Below the pieces are notes generated by a model. That model was not told the DNA's origin, did no database searches, and worked only from the letters and a program-made list of their open reading frames with translations. A DNA stretch of 64,000 nt from Frankia sp. AgB1.9. GTDB taxonomy: Bacteria; Actinomycetota; Actinomycetes; Frankiales; Frankiaceae. The stretch is from assembly GCF_016786355.1 (NCBI RefSeq), contig NZ_JADWYX010000029.1, positions 1 through 64,000 of the forward strand. The letters are read 5' to 3'. How positions within the stretch are numbered: the first letter of the stretch is position 1; the number at the start of each line of letters is the position of its first letter. Positions 24,062 through 32,725 of the stretch are shown piece by piece. Both the position numbers and the translations under genes were made by a program.

Positions 24062-24799
24062 TTAGCAGGGTGTGCCTGTGTAGGGGCATAGCGTCGGGTC
24101 GAAGTCCTGGGCGAGTTCGCTTATGAAGGTTTTGGTCGTGCTCCAGCTCGGGTCGAGCCATCGCGCGATCACAAGTCCGGTGATCCGTAGGACACCCTGG
24201 GCCTTGAGCGCGGCCGAGGCGGACTGAAGATGCCCGCCTGTCGTCCAGGTGTCGTCGAGGAGCAGGACGTGTGACGCCGTCGTCGGCGGAGCGGTGAAGT
24301 GGGAGGCGTTGAACGCGCGAGCGTCGTCGTCATAGTTGTTGGCGGTCACTTGGACGTGAGGAATCCTGCCGAGGACGCCAGACGCGATCCGTGCAAGAGG
24401 GTGCTGCCCGTTTCTCCCCGCGAGCGATGGAACGTATGCCCACGCGTCTGGGTGGCTCCCAGTGCGGGTCGCGATGCAGTCCCAGTGCGCGGCGACTGCG
24501 TAGGTCAGGAGGGAGGACACGAGTTCGTAGCTCGCCGCCCCGTTGGCCTTGTAGGCGCGCATGGTGCGGCCTGCTTGGCTGTCAGGCCAGGCGTAGGTCA
24601 TGAAGCCGAGGGTGTCTGCGAGTCCAGCGGAGCCGGCTCGACCATGGCACTTGTAACAGTCCGCGTAACCCGGGTTTGGGATGCCGGTGCAGGTTCTGCA
24701 GGTGACATTCGGTGTCCAACGGACGTTTCGCAGGAAGGCACTACCGGTGCTGACGATGTGGTCCCGGAACGTGTCCAGTGCGGCCGCGCGGCTTGGCAT
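24062..24799 (-). CDS. ComF-like phosphoribosyltransferase, pair A
   Basis: A 245-residue protein. A CxxC-x(n)-CxxC zinc-binding motif lies at about residues 32-51 (CRTC, then CYKC). A central region follows, and the PRPP-binding loop HVLLLDDTWTTG is at about 180-191. The C-terminus has a CPYTGTPC motif shared with pair B. The Asp-Asp-Thr-x-Thr-Thr-Gly pattern is the hallmark of type I phosphoribosyltransferases such as ComF. Its ATG overlaps the stop of the DprA-like gene (ATGA), so translation is coupled. Fixed pairing with a nucleotide-binding SLOG protein points to nucleotide or nucleic-acid processing. The substrate is unknown. Confidence 0.8.
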   Translation of the reverse strand: MPSRAAALDTFRDHIVSTGSAFLRNVRWTPNVTCRTCTGIPNPGYADCYKCHGRAGSAGLADTLGFMTYAWPDSQAGRTMRAYKANGAASYELVSSLLTYAVAAHWDCIATRTGSHPDAWAYVPSLAGRNGQHPLARIASGVLGRIPHVQVTANNYDDDARAFNASHFTAPPTTASHVLLLDDTWTTGGHLQSASAALKAQGVLRITGLVIARWLDPSWSTTKTFISELAQDFDPTLCPYTGTPC

Positions 24800-25770
24800 C
24801 AGAGGGTGATCTGGCCGAGCGCCGCTCCGAGCTTGCGCGGCCTGGCGACGAGTTCGCTGACTATGCCGGTCAGGTCCTGCAGAGACGATGCGAGGTAGAC
24901 GTCGGGGCGACCGACGAGTTCCTTGCCCCACTCGGTGGTGCTGATGACAAGGTCGGTGAGGATCACCGGGCGTCCGTGCTCGACAGCCATCCTTGCTTGT
25001 ATCCGGGCGCCACTGTTCTCTCCGGCCTCGACCACGACCGTCGCGATGCCGTAGCCAGACATGATGGCGTTACGCATCGGGAAATTGTGACGCTGCGGCG
25101 GGGCATCTGGCCAGAACTGGGACAACACCAGGCCGTCACGGGCGATCCGAGCCTGGAGCGCCCGGTTGGCCACAGGGTAGTACCGGTTGATACCAGTGCC
25201 GATGACGGCGACCGTCCGGCCGCCCGCGCGGAGCGCAGTCTCATGGGCGGCTGTGTCGATGCCCGCGGCGAGGCCCGCGACGACGGTGACGCTCATGGCG
25301 ACGAGCGCTTCACTGATGGACCTCGCTAGTTGCAAGCCGCGCTCTGAGGCCTTGCGTGAGCCCACCACCGACACGGCGGCGTCGCCATCGACGCGATGCC
25401 CGCGGGCGAACAGGAAGGGTGGGGCCTGTTGGATGTCGCGGACGCGGGCGGGGTAGCGGGCGTCCGCGATCGTCCAGAACTCAAGTCCGTCGGCGAGCCA
25501 GGCCTGCACGTCGCGGCGAGCCTCCTCGAGGTGTGCGGCACGTTCGCCGGCGTCGACCACGCTCGCGTCGGTGAGCTCTGCGCGTGCAACGGAGGCGGTT
25601 CCGTGCTCAAGGACCGCACCAGCGAGCTGGAGCCAGGTCAACCCTCCTGGACGCTCTCGAAGCAGGGCAACCAGCTCGGTCTGCTCGTCGACGCTAGACC
25701 CCACCACGGCGTCAGCGTAGTTGAGCCGCCTTGCGGCGCGAGGCAGCCCGCTCACGAGGAGATCAGACAT
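24799..25770 (-). CDS. DprA/Smf-like SLOG protein, pair A
   Basis: A 323-residue protein. The ATG at 25770 is chosen because a TACGAT -10 element ends exactly seven bases before it, as in pair B. Residues about 115-290 form the Rossmann-like SLOG domain of DprA with VSVVGSRKASERG, VVAGLAAGIDTAAHE, AVIGTGINRYYPV and FPMRNAIMSGYG. DprA proteins bind single-stranded DNA and load RecA, while other SLOG proteins bind or cleave nucleotide-derived ligands. The N-terminal 110 residues differ from canonical DprA and look like a helical or winged-helix region. It is coupled to the ComF-like gene. Confidence 0.85.
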   Translation of the reverse strand: MSDLLVSGLPRAARRLNYADAVVGSSVDEQTELVALLRERPGGLTWLQLAGAVLEHGTASVARAELTDASVVDAGERAAHLEEARRDVQAWLADGLEFWTIADARYPARVRDIQQAPPFLFARGHRVDGDAAVSVVGSRKASERGLQLARSISEALVAMSVTVVAGLAAGIDTAAHETALRAGGRTVAVIGTGINRYYPVANRALQARIARDGLVLSQFWPDAPPQRHNFPMRNAIMSGYGIATVVVEAGENSGARIQARMAVEHGRPVILTDLVISTTEWGKELVGRPDVYLASSLQDLTGIVSELVARPRKLGAALGQITL

Positions 25771-25777
25771 ACGGCTG

Positions 25778-25783
25778 ATCGTA
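25778..25783 (-). promoter_or_regulatory. TACGAT -10 element of a leaderless gene, pair A
   Basis: On the minus strand TACGAT is followed by exactly seven bases and then the ATG at 25770. No ribosome site precedes the ATG, so the transcript probably begins at the start codon. The same arrangement precedes the pair B gene (26351-26356) and the SEFIR gene (38292-38297). Confidence 0.6.
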
Positions 25784-26350
25784 GGTGGGGCCACCCTCGG
25801 TGGAAGGCGCTTTCGGAGTCGCCGATCGTCTCCGGCCGTCGCCGCATCCTTGCCGGTGCGGTGACTGCGACGCTGGCGTGTGTCGTGCGGGGACTTAGCG
25901 GGCGGCGCTGTCCCGCGTCGCTGACAGCGACGCCTGCGAGACCGTCATACAAACCGTGCCTGTAAGGGCGGAGGCAGTAGATCTCGGCCCAATTGGTCGT
26001 CGATCGCATGGACAGGTCGCTAGCCGCTGCCGACAAGTGGCGGGTCTCACTGATTGGCCGTCATCCGTGACCAACGGAGGGCTCGCCGTGGCGGTGGCCA
26101 TGAGCAGCCTTGCTGGGGCTTGCATGTAAGCGACCACCACACGTGCTTGGCCGATCAGCAGCTCGCTGGTAGGAGGAGGCGCCAGGTAGCCGCTAATTGC
26201 CGCCTCCGATCGACTCTCGTGATCGTTCGCGGTGCCGGAGCCGCCCTGGTGGCGGTCGAGTCTACGAGTTGGGTGTCTCAGCTGGTGTGCGTCTGGTGAC
26301 GTAGGTGACCAGGGGTGGGATGGCGGTGAGGTTTTGACGGTAGGTCTCGT
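25784..26350. other. Divergent intergenic region between the two DprA/PRTase pairs
   Basis: About 570 bp with no gene I can support. Open frames here are low-quality and on the wrong side of the two leaderless starts. The region carries the divergent promoters. TTGACG at 26334-26339 lies only 11 bp before the pair B -10 element, too close for a normal -35, so an extended -10 or activator-dependent promoter is possible. Confidence 0.5.
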
Positions 26351-26356
26351 TACGAT
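26351..26356 (+). promoter_or_regulatory. TACGAT -10 element of a leaderless gene, pair B
   Basis: TACGAT is followed by seven bases and the ATG at 26364. The mirror arrangement at pair A and the absence of ribosome sites in both make a shared leaderless promoter type likely. Confidence 0.6.
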
Positions 26357-26363
26357 GCTGGCC

Positions 26364-27284
26364 ATGTCAAGCCTGGACGAGCGGGAGGCCGCAGCGCTGG
26401 TCGCGCTGCTGCAGGTCCGGCCGTCCGGGATCGCCTGGCAGGACATCGTGGAACTGGTCGGGCTGTCTGGCAGTGCTCGTGCTGTGTGGGACCGGCTCGT
26501 GCCTCCGACGCTGTTCGAAGACACCGACCTGGCATCCGCCCTCCACGACGCCGCTGCATCTGTCACGGCGTGGCGCGACGAGGCGTTCACTTTTACGACG
26601 TTCCTTGACGACGACTATCCGCGGCGGCTACGCGGGGTACGTCAAACCCCGCCCGTCATCTTCTACGCGGGCCAGGCCAAGCCCGACGAGAAAGCCGTGT
26701 CGATCGTCGGATCTCGCCAGGCAGACGACAATGCGCTCGCCTTTGCAGCGACGCTCGCGAGATCGCTGGTCGATCGCAACCTGACCGTGCTCGCGGGGCT
26801 CGCTGCCGGAGTCGACACGGCAGCCCATCAGGCGGCGCTCGACGCGAATGGGCGGACAGTTGCGGTGATTGGCACTGGAATACGAAAATATTATCCTCCG
26901 CAGAATCATGGGCTGCAGGATCAGATCGCGCGGACGGGTTTGGTACTTTCTCAGTTCTGGCCAGATGCGTCACCAACTAAGCGGTCGTTCCCGATGCGCA
27001 ATGCCACGATGAGTGCATACGGCTACGCCACGGTGGTAGTCGCGGCTGGTGAGCACAGTGGCGCCCGAATCCAGGCCCGAGAAGCGATCGCCCACGGCCG
27101 ACCGGTTATCCTTACTCGCCGTGTCGCCGAATCGACCGAATGGGGCCGGGCGCTTATCGGCCAGCCCGGTGTGTACCTCGCTGCTACCGTCGAAGAAGCT
27201 GCTGACAGGATCGATCACATCTTTAGCCTGGACGATCGGCTCGCTGAGATCACCCAAATGATGTCGCGCGGCGCTAGCGGCTGA
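26364..27284 (+). CDS. DprA/Smf-like SLOG protein, pair B
   Basis: A 306-residue paralogue of the pair A protein. The SLOG domain is at about residues 110-275, with VSIVGSRQADDNAL, VLAGLAAGVDTAAHQ, AVIGTGIRKYYPP and FPMRNATMSAYG. The motifs match pair A almost residue for residue, but the flanks differ. The ATG at 26364 is preferred from the leaderless promoter, with an ATG nine bases upstream as an alternative. It is followed by its ComF-like partner after three bases. Two diverged copies of the same two-gene unit in divergent orientation suggest the units act on related but distinct targets. Confidence 0.85.
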   Translation: MSSLDEREAAALVALLQVRPSGIAWQDIVELVGLSGSARAVWDRLVPPTLFEDTDLASALHDAAASVTAWRDEAFTFTTFLDDDYPRRLRGVRQTPPVIFYAGQAKPDEKAVSIVGSRQADDNALAFAATLARSLVDRNLTVLAGLAAGVDTAAHQAALDANGRTVAVIGTGIRKYYPPQNHGLQDQIARTGLVLSQFWPDASPTKRSFPMRNATMSAYGYATVVVAAGEHSGARIQAREAIAHGRPVILTRRVAESTEWGRALIGQPGVYLAATVEEAADRIDHIFSLDDRLAEITQMMSRGASG

Positions 27285-27287
27285 CGT

Positions 27288-28097
27288 ATGCCCTTGCCGC
27301 ACGCTCAAGCATTCCGCGATATTCTCCTGCCCCGGGTCGGTGGATACTTTAGAAACACATTCCGGATTCCCGGCCTTACCTGCGCAGCGTGCACAGGGCC
27401 GTCTCAGACTGAGATCTGTGCGCGATGCGACGGCCATGTCCAAGCACTCGGTGGCAGGCTCGCGCGCAACGTGTTTACGCTGACGTATGCTCAAGACCGT
27501 CATCCGACGATGCGGCACCAGTCGGTGCGGACCGCGTACGCCTACAAGTGGGATCCGCCGGACGAGGTGAGTCGCCAGAACATGCACACTCTCGTCACCG
27601 CCGCGACTTTCCTGCACGGCTCATGCCTGACTGCGGCGGCCGGGTCGCGGTGGGATGTCCTCACTTTCGTGCCATCCACTCGTCGGAAGTTGCCGATCGC
27701 GCAGCACCCTGCGGCCGGACTAGCACGAAGCGTCTTCGTGGAAGGCGAGCAGCCACGGCGCATCGTTCTCAGCCCGGGCCCTCGAATCAGCGAGGACAAA
27801 CGAGAGATCCTCGCCGACCGATTCTGCCTACCCTCCGAGTATCAGCCCCATGTCGCCGGCCGACACGTCCTCGTCGTCGATGACACCTGGACCACCGGCT
27901 CCAAGGCCCAGTCAGCTGCTCTCACGCTCCGCGACGCAGGCGCCTCCCAAGTCACCGTGCTCTGCGTAGTGCGCTGGTGTCGCTGGGACTGGCCTGACCA
28001 CAGCCGTGTCCTCGCTGGACTTGACCAGCCCTACGACCCGTTTCGCTGCCCCGTAACAGGGTTAGGATGCCCGGTTGCCAACCCCCTCCTGGCCTAA
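27288..28097 (+). CDS. ComF-like phosphoribosyltransferase, pair B
   Basis: A 269-residue paralogue of the pair A enzyme. The N-terminal zinc motif is CAACTGPSQTEICARC (about 32-47). The PRPP loop HVLVVDDTWTTG lies at about 196-207, and the C-terminal CPVTGLGC motif is kept. It starts three bases after the DprA-like gene stop. All three diagnostic motifs of pair A are conserved in order and spacing, while the intervening sequence is diverged. This argues that the pair functions as a unit and that both copies are under selection. Confidence 0.8.
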   Translation: MPLPHAQAFRDILLPRVGGYFRNTFRIPGLTCAACTGPSQTEICARCDGHVQALGGRLARNVFTLTYAQDRHPTMRHQSVRTAYAYKWDPPDEVSRQNMHTLVTAATFLHGSCLTAAAGSRWDVLTFVPSTRRKLPIAQHPAAGLARSVFVEGEQPRRIVLSPGPRISEDKREILADRFCLPSEYQPHVAGRHVLVVDDTWTTGSKAQSAALTLRDAGASQVTVLCVVRWCRWDWPDHSRVLAGLDQPYDPFRCPVTGLGCPVANPLLA

Positions 28098-28239
28098 CCG
28101 TCCGTCCTGAAAGGTGTTCGACCGGGCCAGACCCTCTGGTCGCGCCTTCGACCTTGCGTTTCAGCGATCCTCCGGGAGATCGAGCCAGCGAGGACCGCCG
28201 GGCCGAGTCACTCGGCGGCCAGCGGATTACCCCAGGAGC

Positions 28240-28337
28240 GTCCGTCCGGATATGCCAACGCCCCGCGCCACCCGTAGGCAGCTGCGGGGTCCTGACCTGC
28301 TTCAACCATGCGTGCCCTCCCAGGGAATCGAAACCTA
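28240..28337. repeat. tRNA-end/terminator module copy 3
   Basis: The module contains the hairpin (GCCCCGC from 28259 with GCGGGG near 28284), the same spacer, and a T-arm-like segment that is partly mutated (gaatcgaaacc in place of the usual gaatcgaacccc). Beyond it, gccggccgatccacagggg and a further stretch to about 28395 match copy 4 near 34830-34920. It marks an old recombination junction just behind the pair B genes. Confidence 0.6.
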
Positions 28338-28395
28338 GCCGGCCGATCCACAGGGGCGAGATCTCGCCTTGAATGTCCTGTAACTCCATCCAGCC

Positions 28396-29159
28396 AGAGC
28401 CGGATGCCAGGTTGTGATCACTGTCTGATCCTCCGGCTGCATCGGCCGCACGCGCTGCACGAAGATCATTTGCGCGTGCCGCGACGGGGCGGTTCCGACG
28501 CGTGCCCTAGGTATGATGCCGGCTTCCTGTCACGACAGGTCAGGCCCAAGGATCGTCGCCTTTCCGCAGATCTCAGGACACCAACCTCACAGTGGTGCCT
28601 CGGGCGGTAGGGACTACTGCCGGTAGGACCAGACAGCTTCGCCTCGACGTCGTTGAGCAGCGAGAGACGATCACGAGTTCGCCCGACGCCCCGCGCGGCG
28701 AGCCCCAGACGACTCCTGTTTTCAAGAACTGGCACCGGAACCTGGGAAGTCAGCCGGAGTTGACTGGCAACGTCACTCCAGATGTCACAAAGACGCCCCA
28801 GATGTCACCATCGATGTCCTTGACATACGAAGAGCAGACTGGCACCGCCTTTTTGGGCCACGCTATCGGCGGCGGCTGTCAAACAGGCGCTGACCTGCGA
28901 CCAAGGCTGCCTCGTGACGGCCGCCTTTGGTCGGATGCCTGGCGGACGGGCGGTTGGGCGAGCCGGTGGGCGCCCGAGCCTCGGTATTGCTGGCGAGACG
29001 CAGGGGGAGATTCGTCCTTGGCTGGCACAAAGATGCCCCAAGATGCCCCTCGAGATGTCCTTGACGATCACCGTGCTGATCGATAGGAAGCGTAGCGGGC
29101 ACCGCAGGTCGTGGTCTCTCCCAAAAGGGAGTGGTCTCGATCAAAGGGAGTTATCCGCG
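28396..29159. other. Non-coding stretch with iteron-like repeats
   Basis: No gene is supported here. CCAGATGTCAC occurs at 28778-28788 and 28799-28809, exactly 21 bp (two helical turns) apart. A degenerate 45-bp block around 28783-28825 (cacaaag, gcccca, gatgtccttgac) recurs at about 29026-29070. The repeats lie upstream of the small membrane protein/STAND genes and may bind a regulator. Confidence 0.45.
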
Positions 29160-29357
29160 GTGTCTGACCCCGTCGTGGTTCGGATCTTGTCTGTCGCGCT
29201 GTGCGTGGCGTTTGCACTCATCGCCGGCCTGCTGGCCGGCATTCTCACGGCCGTCGGTGGCGCGAGACCGGTCAGGGCGGTTCTCGCCGGCGGCGCCGCA
29301 GCGGCTGCCGCGATGTCGATCGCGCTGTCCGTCGCGACTGCCCTTGGCGGCGTGTGA
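29160..29357 (+). CDS. Small two-helix membrane protein before the STAND gene
   Basis: A 65-residue protein with a GTG start 10 bases after AGGGAG (29144-29149). Two hydrophobic helices (about 6-28 and 38-62) are joined by a short Arg-containing turn. It resembles holin-like or spread-type small membrane proteins in size and layout, but no family is recognised. Its stop overlaps an ATG in the STAND reading frame, although that gene probably starts further downstream. Confidence 0.5.
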   Translation: MSDPVVVRILSVALCVAFALIAGLLAGILTAVGGARPVRAVLAGGAAAAAAMSIALSVATALGGV

Positions 29358-29483
29358 TGCCAGTACAAACTGCTGCGACGGCGCTGAGGCAGCGTGGGGC
29401 CCCGAACCACGCCCTCACTTCCGTCTCACTGCTGGCTGGCATCACGTTCGCGGCTCCATGTCCGGTCTCGCTGGCCGCCGGCT

Positions 29484-29518
29484 CACCATCTGATCAGCTT
29501 TATGATGATCAGATGGTG
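29484..29518 (+). promoter_or_regulatory. 13-bp perfect palindrome over the STAND gene start
   Basis: CACCATCTGATCA (29484-29496) pairs perfectly with TGATCAGATGGTG (29506-29518). The spacer and arm together contain TATGAT (29501-29506), six bases before the ATG at 29513. The palindrome therefore covers both a likely -10 element and the start codon of a leaderless gene. A repressor bound here would block initiation, or the hairpin could hide the start codon. Confidence 0.65.
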
Positions 29519-32500
29519 AACCGGGGGAGTATCGGGGGTTCTTCGGGCGATGCGGGTGTGGAGTTCCGCCGCGGAGTCGCCGCCTACGTGGTCGCCGCGG
29601 GGCTTGACGGCCAGCCGTTGGATTGCATGGGGGTCCCGGCGCGGGCGAGGGTGCGAGCCGTGGTGTTGGAGACAGACGATGCGGTCGATGACCTGCGGGT
29701 GGAGTTCTCGTCTGGCTGGACTGTGTGTGTGCAGGCGAAGCGAAAGCTGACCTTTGCTGTTCTGCCGAAGGTTGTCCAGCAGTGGGCGGTGGCGGCGCGG
29801 CGCGGGCTCGATCCGTCCCGAGATCGTCTCGTGGTCGCGGCGGGCTGGCTGTCCGGCTCGATGCGTGATCTACGCGAAGTGTTGGAGGCTCGCCGATTCT
29901 CGATACCCGGCGCGCTGACCGCTGCCCAGGCGGAGGTCTTGCACCGCGTCGTGACCTTGCTGGGACTGGACGACGAGCTGTGCGCCTTGGTCTTGCGGTG
30001 CGCGGTCGTCTGGAAGATCGCCGTTGAGGAGCCCACCCAGGCCGGGTCGGTGCAAGCAGCCGTCTGGCTTCAGCGCCAGCTCGCCGACGTGACTGCTGAC
30101 CATGCCCGTCTGGGGTGGACGCAGTTGCTCCACCTGGCTGGTATGGCTGCTCGGCGGCGTGGCGGTCACGATCTTGATGGTTGGCGCATGGCGCTGGCCG
30201 AGCGTGGTTTTCCGCCGAAGGCTGACTCTGGCGAACTGGCCGCGGGCGTGTGTCCAGGTCGTGCGCGACAGGAACCCGCGCAGGCCGGCGTCTGGTCTGT
30301 CGCTGGGCCGGAGGGTGGGACGGTGCCTGCTGGCTGGCGGCGGGTGGAGGATACTGACCCGATTCGGCTGGGAGTGCACCGTCCGATACGGGTGGCCGGG
30401 GTAGCGGATGATGTTCTGCCCGCGTATGTGGAACGTGACGTGGATCGATCGGCTGACGGCGTGCGGGCCAAACTCGCCGCGGCGGCGGAGCGCGGCGGGT
30501 TTGTGATGCTGGTCGGGGACTCGTCCGTGGGAAAGACGCGGACCGCCTTCGAGGCGGTCCGCGCCCGGCTGCGAGGTTGGTGGCTAGCTCATCCCTCGGA
30601 CGCGGCGGCGGCTGCGGCCCTGGTGGGGGAGCGGCCGAGTCGGTTGGTCGTCTGGCTGGATGAGATCCAGAAGTATTTCGATGGGGATCGGCCACTGACC
30701 GCCGGTGTCATCGGCGAGCTGTTGGACGGTCCTGGGCCGGTCGTCGTGGTCGCGACGATTTGGCCCGACCGTCTGCACCGCTATATCGGCCTCCCGGACC
30801 GGAACAGTGATGAGGACCGTTACCGGGCGCATCGCGAGGTACTGGTCCTGGCCGATCAGGTGAACCTGGCGGACAGGTTCAGCCGCGCTGAACGCGACCG
30901 CGCCGAAGCGGCGGCACGGTGCGACAGCAAGCTGCGCGCAGCGCTCGCGGCGACGGATCTTGAGTTGACGCAGACGCTGGCGGCGGCGCCGCAGCTGGTG
31001 GCCCGTTGGGAACAGGCGAAAGGCATCGGTGGTCCGGGGCGCGGGCCCTACCGGTCGGCGCTGCTGACTGCGGCTCTGGATGCCGCCCGGCTCGGCGTCC
31101 GAGGCTCGCTGTCTCCCGAGCTTCTGGGCCGTGCCGCGCTCGGGTACTACTCCGATCGGGAGTGGGCACGTGCGCCCGAGGGCTGGTTCGACGACGCGCT
31201 TGCCTACGCGATCGATAACACGACGATGCACGGTGCCGCCGCAGCCCTTGAGCCGGTCGCAGGCCAGGGACCGGGGGAGATCGCTGGCTACCGTCCCGCC
31301 GACTACCTCGTCCAGCACGCAACCCGCGTGCGCCGTGACGTATGGCCTCCCGCTCGTTTGTGGACTGCTCTGTGCGACACGTTGACCGATCTTGATGACC
31401 TCGAACGCGTCGCCTCCGCGGCGTGCGACCGCCGTCTCTACGTCGTCGCCGTGCCGCTGCTGAGCGCTCTCGTCGACGATGGCGACTACGAGGCCGGCGA
31501 GCGGCTGGCCTGGTTGCTGGCTGACGCCGGTGACCGCGAAGGTCTGGCGACCTTGGCGGACAGCGGTTGTGCGGGTGCCGGTGAGTGGCTGGCTGATCTC
31601 TTGGCCGACGCCGGCGACCGCGGGGCGCTCTGGGCGAGGGCCGACGCTGGCGACGTGCTCGCGGCCGATCGGCTGGCGGATCTCCTGACGCGGGATCGCG
31701 ATCGGGATGGCTTGCGCGCCTTGGCCGAGGCTGGACACGGGATGGCCGGGGACCGGCTTGCCGCGTTGTTGGCCGAGGACGGGGACCGTCAGGGTGCCAT
31801 CGACATCTTGGAAGGGCTCGTCGAAGCGGGCGACCTGTTCGACGAGCGGCTACTGAACCGGCTCGGGGCCGAGGCCGGTGACCAGGAGCGGCTCCGGGTC
31901 CGGGCCGACGCAGGCGACGGGGACGCCGCTGACCGGCTCGCTGTGCTGCTCGCCAAGGCTGGGGACCGTGATTGCCTGCATGCCCGTGCCGAAGGTGGCG
32001 ACGTATACGCCGCGATTCGCCTGGCCGAGCTCCACGCCGCTGACGGAGACCGTGCGACCGCGGTCGCGATCCTGCGGGAACGAGCCGACGCGGGGGACTG
32101 GGATGCCGCGAGCCGCCTCGCGGCGCTGCTCGCCGATGCAGGGGACCGCGACGGTCTTGAGGCGTTGGCCGACGCCGGCTATCGGGGCGCCCGCGCCCAG
32201 CTCGCCAGATTCCTCGCCCAGATCGGCGACCGCGATGCCCTTCGCGTCAACGCTGACAAGGGCGACGAATGGGCCGCCAGCAAGCTCAACGCGCTCTTGG
32301 CCGCGGCCGGTGACCACCTCGCGCTACGCGAACGGTTCGACGCCGCCGACGGCTGGGCTGCCCGACCGCTGGCGGAACTACTCGCCGCCCGCGGCGACCA
32401 CGCCGGCGCGATCGAGATCCTGCGGGCTCTCGCCGACGAGGGCGACGACGAGGCCGGCGAGCAGCTGGCGGCACTGCTCGCATTGACGGGAGATCACGAG

Positions 32501-32725
32501 GGCCTGCGGGCAAGGGCCGACGACGGCGACCGCGAAGCTGCCATCCGGCTCGCGACGCTGCTCGCCGAGGCCGGGGATCACGAGGGCCTCCGAGCCAGAG
32601 CACGCTCCGGCGACTGGTGGGCCGCCCACCGGCTTGCTCAACTGCATGCGGAAGCAGGGGACGACCGACTCCTTCACTTCGGCTTCGACGTCGAGGGTGC
32701 GATCGCCGAGCGCCGAGGCTGGTAG
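29513..32725 (+). CDS. Nuclease-STAND ATPase with C-terminal repeats (Avs-like)
   Basis: A 1070-residue protein. The N-terminus (about 1-110) looks like a restriction-endonuclease fold, with an acidic strand (DDLRVEF) followed by VCVQAKRK, a Q-x-K half of the catalytic motif. The STAND-type ATPase core carries Walker A GDSSVGKT (about 334-341) and Walker B LVVWLDEIQ (about 379-387). From about 655 to 1055 there are roughly thirteen repeats of 31 residues (AGDRDGLEALADAG type), likely a helical target-sensing array. Effector-ATPase-sensor order is that of antiviral STAND proteins, in which target binding triggers oligomerisation and DNA cleavage. The longer frame upstream (ATG 29357) is less likely. 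Confidence 0.78.
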   Translation: MVNRGSIGGSSGDAGVEFRRGVAAYVVAAGLDGQPLDCMGVPARARVRAVVLETDDAVDDLRVEFSSGWTVCVQAKRKLTFAVLPKVVQQWAVAARRGLDPSRDRLVVAAGWLSGSMRDLREVLEARRFSIPGALTAAQAEVLHRVVTLLGLDDELCALVLRCAVVWKIAVEEPTQAGSVQAAVWLQRQLADVTADHARLGWTQLLHLAGMAARRRGGHDLDGWRMALAERGFPPKADSGELAAGVCPGRARQEPAQAGVWSVAGPEGGTVPAGWRRVEDTDPIRLGVHRPIRVAGVADDVLPAYVERDVDRSADGVRAKLAAAAERGGFVMLVGDSSVGKTRTAFEAVRARLRGWWLAHPSDAAAAAALVGERPSRLVVWLDEIQKYFDGDRPLTAGVIGELLDGPGPVVVVATIWPDRLHRYIGLPDRNSDEDRYRAHREVLVLADQVNLADRFSRAERDRAEAAARCDSKLRAALAATDLELTQTLAAAPQLVARWEQAKGIGGPGRGPYRSALLTAALDAARLGVRGSLSPELLGRAALGYYSDREWARAPEGWFDDALAYAIDNTTMHGAAAALEPVAGQGPGEIAGYRPADYLVQHATRVRRDVWPPARLWTALCDTLTDLDDLERVASAACDRRLYVVAVPLLSALVDDGDYEAGERLAWLLADAGDREGLATLADSGCAGAGEWLADLLADAGDRGALWARADAGDVLAADRLADLLTRDRDRDGLRALAEAGHGMAGDRLAALLAEDGDRQGAIDILEGLVEAGDLFDERLLNRLGAEAGDQERLRVRADAGDGDAADRLAVLLAKAGDRDCLHARAEGGDVYAAIRLAELHAADGDRATAVAILRERADAGDWDAASRLAALLADAGDRDGLEALADAGYRGARAQLARFLAQIGDRDALRVNADKGDEWAASKLNALLAAAGDHLALRERFDAADGWAARPLAELLAARGDHAGAIEILRALADEGDDEAGEQLAALLALTGDHEGLRARADDGDREAAIRLATLLAEAGDHEGLRARARSGDWWAAHRLAQLHAEAGDDRLLHFGFDVEGAIAERRGW

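Noticed and set aside
25895..26590. Minus-strand frame in the divergent DprA intergenic region
   Set aside because: It runs antisense into the pair B gene, is Ser/Arg/Pro-rich and lacks a domain.
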